A DNA stretch of 28,848 nt from a virus. This document shows, in pieces, positions 5,806-12,969 of this stretch. The position numbers and the translations under genes are program-made. Below the pieces are notes generated by a model, which was not told the DNA's origin, did not search any database, and worked only from the letters and a program-made list of their open reading frames with translations. Where the stretch lies: the IMG/VR virus record IMGVR_UViG_3300025671_000372, positions 1 to 28,848 of that record, one strand, 5' to 3'. The stretch's first letter is position 1. Each line of letters opens with the position of its first letter.

Positions 5806-6604
5806 GAAAGTTGTACCAAACAAAACCAAAATACGTAGGAAAAAAACCTCAATTAAATCATCAGATAAAGTTAACTCAGAATCAAGCACTAGTACTTTAG
5901 ATAAGAATACAAGAAACTTGTTAATTGAACTAGAGCAGATATCAGTTGATATGCATAACAATACTAATGTATATAAGATTGATAAGCATTTTAAGAATTT
6001 AACTTTGAGCGGTGATAAGATTATAATTAAAATATTTAGGGAGAATTATATAAAGTATAAAGATAATAGTGACCCTACTAACCCTCAGTACATTTATGGT
6101 TATAAAATGATTGATGCTAGAGAAAGAGTAACTGATGAACCTAATTATGTACCTACACCCTTTCCTTATGTAGAAAAAGGTATTATAGTTGCTATATCAC
6201 CTAAAGTTCAATTAGAGTTTGTTGAACAATCTAATAAGCTTTCTGAAGCGGGTGTTAAAGCTAATGTAAAAATACCTGAAGTAGGAGATATAGTTGAGAT
6301 TAAGAGTTACTATTCTAGTACATGGTTTAAAGAAAATCGTTACTATATTAATAAGCAGGAAGCCGTACTTGATTATGTTGTAAACCCTTCAGATACTTCT
6401 GTAAATGTATTTGAACATTATTACGTTTTTGAAAGCTATGATTTGCTAGGAGTTAGCAAAGCAGATAAGGAATATTTTTATGATGAGGGTAATGACGGAG
6501 AGCCTAAGTGGTATAGAAACGAAATGAATTATTATCAACAAGAAATCAAAAAGATTGATAATATACTATCTGAAGAAGTAATGACTTCGATGAATAAACT
6601 TTAA
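5798..6604 (+). CDS. GroES-like co-chaperonin candidate (268 aa)
   Basis: Residues 1-60 are a basic, Ser/Lys-rich extension. Residues 69-219 read like a GroES beta-barrel in order: LSGDKIIIKIFRE (compare PLHDRVIVKRKE), a long polar segment where the mobile loop would be, VEKGIIVAISP (compare RGEVLAVG), VGDIVEIKSYY (compare VGDIVIFNDGY), and HYYVFESYDLLGV (compare VLIMSESDILAIV). The classic hydrophobic mobile-loop tripeptide is not evident and the loop is longer than in GroES, as in phage co-chaperonins such as T4 gp31. A groEL-type gene at 15658 in the same array strengthens the call. The likely role is capping the phage or host chaperonin during capsid protein folding. The assignment rests on motif-order resemblance and needs structural confirmation. 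Confidence 0.5.
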   Translation: MSKKVVPNKTKIRRKKTSIKSSDKVNSESSTSTLDKNTRNLLIELEQISVDMHNNTNVYKIDKHFKNLTLSGDKIIIKIFRENYIKYKDNSDPTNPQYIYGYKMIDARERVTDEPNYVPTPFPYVEKGIIVAISPKVQLEFVEQSNKLSEAGVKANVKIPEVGDIVEIKSYYSSTWFKENRYYINKQEAVLDYVVNPSDTSVNVFEHYYVFESYDLLGVSKADKEYFYDEGNDGEPKWYRNEMNYYQQEIKKIDNILSEEVMTSMNKL

Positions 6605-6614
6605 TAAATTTAAT

Positions 6615-7283
6615 ATGTCTAATTCAAGTAATAAAAATAATAACAAAAGCAGTAAGAAAACATCTACTAATAAAAGTAACACTACTAAAAATAATACAGT
6701 TACTAAAAAGCAAGAATCAAAACCAACCACTGTAGATACTACAACTGTAAATACTAAAACATCAGTTGATGATAAATCAGTAAAGCAATACACAAAAGCA
6801 GAGTTAGCACAGGAATATTCTAAACTACAGGGTAAGTTTAATAGTGTAAAGAAAGATCTGGATAGAACTAAATCTTTCTCAAGCACTGTTGAACGAGAAT
6901 TAGAGCAGATAAGTAAATTGCATATCAAAGCAAAAGAAGAAGTGAAAAATCTTAGTAACACAGTAAATGTTCTTAGTTCTGAAAAGAATATGTTGATTGA
7001 TAAAGTCAATGAATCTGTACCCAAAGAAATACTTAGATCTGAAAAGTTAATAAACAGACTTAACTGGTATTACAAAGATCTTAAGGGATGGGAAAGAATT
7101 ACTGCTCATATTATACTGTTAGTAGCATTAAGTGGTATATGTTTAGGTTTGTATTATATTCTTAATATAGTTATTAATAATGAAGAGTTGTTTAATACAA
7201 TAGCTCCTATCGTTTTGTCTCTGTTAGGAATATCTGGTATAACATTCCAAGCTAGCTCACTTAAGTCACCAAACAAGAAGTAA
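6615..7283 (+). CDS. Membrane protein with coiled coil and two C-terminal helices (222 aa)
   Basis: Residues 1-60 are low-complexity Ser/Asn/Lys/Thr. Residues 62-135 form a coiled coil (KLQGKFNSVKKDLDRT...KAKEEVKNLSNTVNVL). Residues 164-187 and 193-212 are hydrophobic spans separated by a short Asn/Glu turn, giving a C-terminal membrane hairpin. There is no signal peptide, so the N-terminal coil is probably cytoplasmic. It is the first of three adjacent genes for membrane/coiled-coil proteins (to 8210). A holin-like or inner-membrane anchoring role in lysis or virion assembly is possible, but no family is recognised. The minus-strand frame 6566-7024 is a shadow of the repetitive codons. Confidence 0.65.
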   Translation: MSNSSNKNNNKSSKKTSTNKSNTTKNNTVTKKQESKPTTVDTTTVNTKTSVDDKSVKQYTKAELAQEYSKLQGKFNSVKKDLDRTKSFSSTVERELEQISKLHIKAKEEVKNLSNTVNVLSSEKNMLIDKVNESVPKEILRSEKLINRLNWYYKDLKGWERITAHIILLVALSGICLGLYYILNIVINNEELFNTIAPIVLSLLGISGITFQASSLKSPNKK

Positions 7284-7285
7284 TA

Positions 7286-7810
7286 ATGTTATATTTTATA
7301 TCGATAGCAGTAATATCTTTATTTGCTTATGATATAATACATAAAGAAGATCTGGAGGAGCATAAGGGAATACTAATTAATGTATCTCTTTTGCTTTCTC
7401 TAGGTTTTATAGTGTATTATTATGAAAGTACAATGCTACTTATATATTATACTATTATAGTGTTTTTATCATTTATGTTTAGATTAATGTATTTGAATGT
7501 AAATAAGCTATATAGTCTAATACCCATAGCTATTATAATATTAGTTACTTTTTTTGCTTCTGTAAAATATTCAGACATAACATCTGCTATTAACGTTATT
7601 AATCCTTTTGTTAATAACGACTATATTAAAGAATTGAATATGATAAATAATCATAAAGAATTAATAGATAGTTTGAATAATGAAGTCGTAAAACTAGAAA
7701 CTACTATAAGCAGAAATAGTATGAAGTTAGATTCATTAAATAAGATTATTAATGAAAGTAATTATGATGAGTCAGCAGACTTCTTAAGAGATTTTTTGAA
7801 AATAAAATAG
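7286..7810 (+). CDS. Multi-pass membrane protein with C-terminal coiled coil (174 aa)
   Basis: It starts 2 nt after the previous stop. Hydrophobic segments are near residues 2-15, 28-46, 50-69 and 78-94, and a coiled coil follows at about 112-157 (YIKELNMINNHKELIDSLNNEVVKLETTISR...). The gene ends with TAG, 1 nt before the next start. This architecture, between two other membrane/coiled-coil proteins, suggests that the three proteins form one envelope complex (holin/spanin-like lysis machinery or a superinfection-exclusion system). No family is recognised. Confidence 0.65.
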   Translation: MLYFISIAVISLFAYDIIHKEDLEEHKGILINVSLLLSLGFIVYYYESTMLLIYYTIIVFLSFMFRLMYLNVNKLYSLIPIAIIILVTFFASVKYSDITSAINVINPFVNNDYIKELNMINNHKELIDSLNNEVVKLETTISRNSMKLDSLNKIINESNYDESADFLRDFLKIK

Positions 7811-7811
7811 A

Positions 7812-8210
7812 ATGAAATTATTAATAAAAACAATACTATCTGTTTTGTTTATAACACTATCTACTTCTGTATACTCTCAAGTAAAATACGAACCACAAGA
7901 TACTTGCATTAATAATATATTGTGGCAAAGAGTAAGGAGTTCAGTTAAGGATGTGTTAGAATATAACAGCATATTGGAAGAAAAGCTTGAAATAACAGAA
8001 AATAACTTAATGAATAAATCATTACAATCATCTGTTCTGAAAAAGCAATTAGATGAATCTAATAAGATAATAGCCAGAAATGAATTAACTATAGTATCTC
8101 TTAATAGAGATTTACAAAAGGCTAGGGAGAAGAATAAGATAGACTTATTAGATAAAGGGAACTTGCTGTTCTTAAGCATAGTAACATTAACAATATTAAT
8201 AGTAAGATAA
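7812..8210 (+). CDS. Secreted coiled-coil protein with C-terminal membrane anchor, spanin-like (132 aa)
   Basis: Residues 1-22 are a signal peptide (basic start, hydrophobic core, cleavage near VYS/Q). Residues 45-108 are a long coiled coil (DVLEYNSILEEKLEITENN...LNRDLQKAREK). Residues 116-131 are a hydrophobic membrane anchor ending in VR. The mature protein would lie in the periplasm as a coiled coil anchored at its C-terminus. That resembles unimolecular spanins, which fuse inner and outer membranes in the last step of lysis, except that no lipobox cysteine is present at the cleavage site. A spanin subunit or another envelope protein is therefore plausible but unproven. Its end overlaps the next ATG. 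Confidence 0.65.
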   Translation: MKLLIKTILSVLFITLSTSVYSQVKYEPQDTCINNILWQRVRSSVKDVLEYNSILEEKLEITENNLMNKSLQSSVLKKQLDESNKIIARNELTIVSLNRDLQKAREKNKIDLLDKGNLLFLSIVTLTILIVR

Positions 8211-8566
8211 TGGAGATTATAGATAGTTTAGTAGCTGATATATTAAGAGTAAATCTTTCAAGTAAATATTGGCATTGGATAACTACAAGTGAAGCAGAAC
8301 ATAATGCAACTACATATTTATATAAGAATCTTAATAAATTAGTAGATGTATTAGTTGAATCACATCAGGGATATAATAATACTAGAATAACAATACCTAG
8401 TAATGTAGATATGATATCGTATAGAGAAATGATTCCTTCTGTAAAGGAGTTGATATCTAAGTGTGAGACATCCTTTAATAAAATAGATTCAGAAGATGTT
8501 AAAAATACTATAGCTGAAATTATATCAGTATGTAATATATTTATGTATAAACTATCTTTACGATAG
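8210..8566 (+). CDS. Small conserved phage protein, DUF5856/ferritin-like fold candidate (118 aa)
   Basis: The N-terminal half reads KYWHWITTSEAEHNATTYLYKNLNKLVDVLVESHQGY at about residues 19-55. This matches the HW..T....H.A...LY..L...VD..VE...G pattern of small phage proteins annotated DUF5856, which recalls the Dps/ferritin four-helix bundle. The remainder (MIPSVKELISKCETSFNKIDSEDVKNTIAEIISVCNIFMYKLSLR) supplies further helices. Biochemical function is unknown; metal binding would be inference. The start overlaps the previous stop (ATAATGG), so the two are translationally coupled. Confidence 0.6.
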   Translation: MEIIDSLVADILRVNLSSKYWHWITTSEAEHNATTYLYKNLNKLVDVLVESHQGYNNTRITIPSNVDMISYREMIPSVKELISKCETSFNKIDSEDVKNTIAEIISVCNIFMYKLSLR

Positions 8567-8595
8567 TTAAGCAGTTAATAAAATATAACATTGAA

Positions 8596-9360
8596 ATGAA
8601 GATAACCAAAGACAATCTTACTTTTGATAATGTTAAAAGCTTTATTAGAGGTAATACAAATATGTATCTAGATAAATTAGGAGTTGAAGTATTAGAAGAC
8701 TATGAAAAAATACAAGTACTTCTTAGACAAACTTTGTGTTCTCCATGTGTAGATGCTGGTAAGTGTTTAGTATGTAATTGTACAACACCTAATCTGTTCT
8801 ATGATACTAAAAGAATAGATTCCAAAGCTAAATGGAGACAGATGTTAAATAAAGAAGAATGGGATAAGTTCATCAAAGAAGCTTCAGATAAAAATGTATC
8901 AGTTGATAATCTAGAAGCTTTATCATTATTATATAGCGATTACTATAAGAATAGTAATAGTACAGTTTCAGTGAAATCAGTAAAAGACGTAACACATGTT
9001 GTATCCAACGGTAGTAATTCATCTGAAGTATCTTCGATATATATTAATCCAGAAAGACTTGTCAAAGATTTTAAGAATGTTAAGCACAAGTCTAGCTTAA
9101 ACTATACATTTTCATTTCCAAACACAACTAAGCATACATTATCAATATCAGGAGTGAATACTTCGTGTGGTTGTACTGTTCCTTCATTTACAAACAAAGT
9201 TTCAGGACCAGGGACATATCTATCATTTACAGTTTCATACGATACTAATATATTAGGTGCTTTCAAAAGAACTATTAATCCCAAGCTTAGAGTTCATGAT
9301 TGTAATAACTGTCATGTAATGTGTCCTTCTTTTGTAATACAAGGAACTGTTATTAAATAA
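8596..9360 (+). CDS. Cys-cluster protein with C-terminal DUF1573-like domain (254 aa)
   Basis: There are two parts. Residues 48-62 carry a cysteine cluster (C48, C51, C57, C60, C62: CxxCxxxxxCxxCxC), likely a zinc site, followed by a conserved-looking segment (NLFYDTKRIDSKAKWRQML). Residues 148-254 resemble DUF1573, the beta-sandwich common in Bacteroidota: YTFSFPNTTKHTLSISGVN, then TSCGCTVPSF (CGC at 191-193), PGTYLSFTVSYDT and a final beta strand. More cysteines (C236, C239, C243) lie near the end. There is no signal peptide, although DUF1573 proteins are usually exported, so this one probably works in the cytoplasm or virion. It sits four genes before the terminase. The role is unknown. 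Confidence 0.65.
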   Translation: MKITKDNLTFDNVKSFIRGNTNMYLDKLGVEVLEDYEKIQVLLRQTLCSPCVDAGKCLVCNCTTPNLFYDTKRIDSKAKWRQMLNKEEWDKFIKEASDKNVSVDNLEALSLLYSDYYKNSNSTVSVKSVKDVTHVVSNGSNSSEVSSIYINPERLVKDFKNVKHKSSLNYTFSFPNTTKHTLSISGVNTSCGCTVPSFTNKVSGPGTYLSFTVSYDTNILGAFKRTINPKLRVHDCNNCHVMCPSFVIQGTVIK

Positions 9361-9374
9361 TAAATATATCACAA

Positions 9375-10049
9375 ATGAGAGATAGACTTTTTACTATCAT
9401 AGATGGGGAGCCAGTAGTTACTGCTCCCCTTGTGAATTTAAAATCTTTCAAAAAACTATGGGAGACAGACAAAACAGAAGATAAATCTATATATAAAAAA
9501 TGGATGTTATACATATACTATATGTATGATTATCGTTCTGAATTTTTTGAAGAGAAAGATAAAGAATCAAAAATACTAAAAGAGGTATTCGGGAAAACAG
9601 ATGTTAGAATACCTAAAAGGTTAACACCTTGTATTGATGATTATATTTCCCGTAATACTCCAGCAGAACAAAGAACATTACAAGCAGCTATTAACTCAGC
9701 AGACAATATAGCTGATAACTTATCTAAACTACAACAAAATGTAAGTCAATTAGATAATGTTATAGAAGCATTAGAAAAACAAGTAGATAAAAGCTTAAAG
9801 GAAGGAGATGTATTAGTCTGTGTAGAATTGACAAAAGAAAAGTTAAAGATTCAGGAATCACAAATGACTCTTATTAATAAATCTGCAGATCTAATACCTA
9901 AGATTGAAAGAAATGTTGAGAGTATTATTAACCTGAGAGATAAGGTAGAAAAGTCAATGAATAAAATATCAGATAGCGGAGAGAACTTAGAATCTTATAT
10001 TATTGATGATTTCCTTACTAAGAAAGAATTAGGTGTATATAATCAATAA
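9375..10049 (+). CDS. Coiled-coil protein upstream of terminase (224 aa)
   Basis: Residues 1-95 are globular with many aromatics (IYKKWMLYIYYMYDYRSEFFEE) and residues 100-215 are a long coiled coil (NSADNIADNLSKLQQNVSQLDNVIEALEKQVDKS...). Similar proteins are common next to the packaging genes of Bacteroidota phages, but none I know has a defined role. A small-terminase or packaging-accessory function is suggested only by position, three genes upstream of and co-directional with terL. No HTH motif typical of TerS is evident. Confidence 0.6.
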   Translation: MRDRLFTIIDGEPVVTAPLVNLKSFKKLWETDKTEDKSIYKKWMLYIYYMYDYRSEFFEEKDKESKILKEVFGKTDVRIPKRLTPCIDDYISRNTPAEQRTLQAAINSADNIADNLSKLQQNVSQLDNVIEALEKQVDKSLKEGDVLVCVELTKEKLKIQESQMTLINKSADLIPKIERNVESIINLRDKVEKSMNKISDSGENLESYIIDDFLTKKELGVYNQ

Positions 10050-10077
10050 GTATAAACTATTAAATAAATAATCAAAC

Positions 10078-10410
10078 ATGCCAGACAATCCACTCCATTT
10101 AGATCATTATGTATCATTTCATATAATTATTGAATCAATAAAACCTGTAGAAAATGTTGATAAAAATTCAGGATTAAGAAGCTATTACACTCAAAGTAAT
10201 ATGTATGAAGTTAAATTAGCTAATTACAAAAAGGAAAATATTAACATACCTAAAGGATTAGATACAGAAGCAGACAAATTAGATATTGATAATAAGAGTG
10301 TAGTTATTCTGAACAGAGTTACTATGTCAGAACCTGAAGACGTTGATAATCTTATAACTTTTTTACAAGGATTGAAAGATAAAATGGTGAAGACAAAAGA
10401 GAATAAATAA
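10078..10410 (+). CDS. Protein of unknown function preceding terL (110 aa)
   Basis: A small soluble protein beginning MPDNPLHLDHYVSFHIIIES, with alternating hydrophobic residues suggesting beta strands and a charged C-terminal helix (NLITFLQGLKDKMVKTKENK). It ends 14 nt before the terminase start. It lacks the GroES signatures (no VGD.V near the end), so it is not the chaperonin partner. It could be a packaging accessory protein; no family is recognised. Confidence 0.6.
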   Translation: MPDNPLHLDHYVSFHIIIESIKPVENVDKNSGLRSYYTQSNMYEVKLANYKKENINIPKGLDTEADKLDIDNKSVVILNRVTMSEPEDVDNLITFLQGLKDKMVKTKENK

Positions 10411-10424
10411 TATAATTATAAATA

Positions 10425-12899
10425 ATGAGCAATGACGAATTTGATAACTTACAACCTCAGTCCTATTTAAATGTAGACCAATTAATAAAACTATATGATT
10501 CTTATAACAAAAGATCATTAGAACCCACCACCAAAGAAAAGCTAATTATAAATCCTAAGTTAGCATACGAAATTACAGACCAGTTGTTACATGACTCTAT
10601 ACCTTATGAATTAATCAAAAGATATAGAGATGTATATGGAGAAATAAGTAAAGTATCAAAAGTAAATCCTGTATCAAATCTGAATTGGGATTTTTTATAC
10701 TTTGTTAATTCTGACTATTTTAGACCAGCAGCATTAGCTTTTGAAAGATCAGAAAGAGCTGTCATAGGTAGTAAAATAAAAGCATCATATACTCAACATA
10801 TTCCTGGTACAAAATCTTACGAGAAATTTTGGGAGCAAGAGTTTACTAGAATAGTAAGTGGATATGAGCCTATTATTGATGGTAAACCATGTGGATTAAG
10901 AATATCAGGAGAATTCTATTTCTACCTTAATTATTGTAGAATAGAAAAAGTAACAAGAGATAATTCAGGTAAAACAATAGTTAGATCATCCTTTCCTGAC
11001 TTTTTAGCTATGGACTATTACTACTTTAAAGAATTAGAGTCTAGAGAGAATCCATCAATATATGGATATGATGATAGTTATAAAAGATCTATTGCGTTAG
11101 TTAAATCAAGACGTAAAGGATTTAGTTATAAAGCGGCTGCAGGATGTGTATGGATAGCTGCATTTAATAAAAAAGCACGTGTAGGTATAGCTAGTGAACC
11201 CAATACAAGTGATGCAACAGATGCTGTTAAATGTGCTAGAAAGTGTTTACCTATTATAGATCATTTAACATTATATACTCCTTTTGGTAGAAAGAATCCA
11301 GGTGATCCTAAGATAAATGGAGGATGGATACACTCTAAAGCTAAAAACACTGATAAATACTTTTCATTTACATTCGGATTAGAGAATACAAAAACCAGAG
11401 GTCAAAGAGGTAGGATGTCATCTATATTTACAATGTCATTATCTAAAGATGATGCTGCTTCAGGTGAAGGTCTCAATAGATTGTACTTTGAAGAATCTGG
11501 TAAAATATCTAACCTTGATAAAGCATGGATATTTGCTAGAGAGTCGATGAAAGCAGGATCGTTATTTCGAGGGGTGGCTGTTCTATACGGAACCGGAGGT
11601 GAGATGAAATCGTCATCAGGTGCAGATGGTTCATCCAAAGCATTTAGTACACTATTTAATAATCCTGTAGCAGCAGAACTAGCTGCTTATGATAATATAT
11701 ATGAGTACAAAAACAGTAATGAAAAGTGTGGCTATTTCGTAGCTGATATGTGGTCTAACTTTGGAGCATATATAAAGATTGACGGTAAGATATATGAGTC
11801 TTTAGATAGAATGGGTAATGCATTCTTTTGGGTTGCAGAACTAGCTCTAAACAAAGAAAGGTATGATAAGATGCCACCTAAAGGTAAACAGAAGGACTAT
11901 AATGATTTCTTAACGCAGAGGTGTAAGACTCCTTCTGAAGCTTTTTTAGTAACTTCAACAAACATATTTAATTCCGCAGATATTATAGCGAGAATAAATA
12001 AAATCAAAATGGAAAAAGGAGGGTTTTCTAAATACAGAACACCCGGAGAACTATATACTACTACTAATAATAATGTACAGTTTAAACCTAATAACCTATT
12101 AGAACCTGTAACTAATACTAATCAATCATCATCAAATAGAGAAGGTTGTTTATTAGTATACGAAAACCCTATCAAAATTAATGGATCTATACCTGAAGGA
12201 GCATACATAATTGCTGTTGACCCAATAGCTATGAATAATTCAGGAGGTAACTCTCTTAATGCAGTTATTGTTATGAAAACACCTAGATATTCTGATGTAA
12301 TGGGTCCTGAAAAAATAGTAGCTACATATTTTGGTAGATCTTCAGTTAGACCTTTAGACTATCTACATAGATTGCTTTTGAACTTAAGTAAGTATTATAA
12401 CGCACAAATATCACACGAGAATGATAGAGATGGAGGTATATTAAGTTTCTTTACTCACAAGAATGAACTACATAGACTTATGCCTTCACCTAGACTTGTC
12501 ACTAAAAAATACTTACCAGGTAGTAAAACATTGCTAAGAGAATTCGGACATTCTATGGGTAATGAAAGATTAAAGAGTGTTGGTGAAGGTTATTTGAACG
12601 AGTGGTTAGACTTTAGACATCCTTCTAGAAAATTAGTAAATGAATCCACAGGTAATATAGAAGAGAAAGAGGGTCTGAGAAATCTTGATATGATATATGA
12701 CGAATTAATTCTGGATGAATTAGTTAATTATAATCGTAATGGAAACTTTGACTCTACTATGGCTCTTATGGGAGCAATGGTTCAATTGTCAGATAAGTTT
12801 AATACACAAGGAGATGTATTTGTAGATAATGACTATTATAATGAAATAGATAGGCAAATGGTATCATATATTAAAGATAAAGTAGGTGATTACTTTTAA
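10425..12899 (+). CDS. terL: Large terminase subunit (ATPase-nuclease)
   Basis: This is the packaging motor that cuts concatemers and pumps DNA into the prohead at the portal. The ATPase half has a deviant Walker A at 227-236 (KSRRKGFSYK, in place of GxGKS/T), Walker B at 353-358 (LYFEES, with the catalytic Glu) and coupling motif YGTGG at 388-392. The RNase H-like nuclease half has AVDP (D599), SHENDRDG (E665, D667) and FDSTMALMGA (D776), the three acidic clusters that bind metal. At 824 aa it is longer than T4 gp17 (about 610) but near the size of TerL in large Bacteroidota phages. It is followed by the portal gene after 70 nt. The frame is intact with no intron. Confidence 0.9.
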   Translation: MSNDEFDNLQPQSYLNVDQLIKLYDSYNKRSLEPTTKEKLIINPKLAYEITDQLLHDSIPYELIKRYRDVYGEISKVSKVNPVSNLNWDFLYFVNSDYFRPAALAFERSERAVIGSKIKASYTQHIPGTKSYEKFWEQEFTRIVSGYEPIIDGKPCGLRISGEFYFYLNYCRIEKVTRDNSGKTIVRSSFPDFLAMDYYYFKELESRENPSIYGYDDSYKRSIALVKSRRKGFSYKAAAGCVWIAAFNKKARVGIASEPNTSDATDAVKCARKCLPIIDHLTLYTPFGRKNPGDPKINGGWIHSKAKNTDKYFSFTFGLENTKTRGQRGRMSSIFTMSLSKDDAASGEGLNRLYFEESGKISNLDKAWIFARESMKAGSLFRGVAVLYGTGGEMKSSSGADGSSKAFSTLFNNPVAAELAAYDNIYEYKNSNEKCGYFVADMWSNFGAYIKIDGKIYESLDRMGNAFFWVAELALNKERYDKMPPKGKQKDYNDFLTQRCKTPSEAFLVTSTNIFNSADIIARINKIKMEKGGFSKYRTPGELYTTTNNNVQFKPNNLLEPVTNTNQSSSNREGCLLVYENPIKINGSIPEGAYIIAVDPIAMNNSGGNSLNAVIVMKTPRYSDVMGPEKIVATYFGRSSVRPLDYLHRLLLNLSKYYNAQISHENDRDGGILSFFTHKNELHRLMPSPRLVTKKYLPGSKTLLREFGHSMGNERLKSVGEGYLNEWLDFRHPSRKLVNESTGNIEEKEGLRNLDMIYDELILDELVNYNRNGNFDSTMALMGAMVQLSDKFNTQGDVFVDNDYYNEIDRQMVSYIKDKVGDYF

Positions 12900-12969
12900 A
12901 AGTATTACAACAGTATAAATAATATAGTTCTCAGTATTAATAGCATAGTTATTATAAACAATAAATAAA

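Noticed and set aside
10078-10410. GroES candidate because of its size (110 aa) and position
   Set aside because: It lacks the barrel landmarks (RG.V..VG, VGD.V, final ILA); the 268-aa protein at 5798 fits much better.
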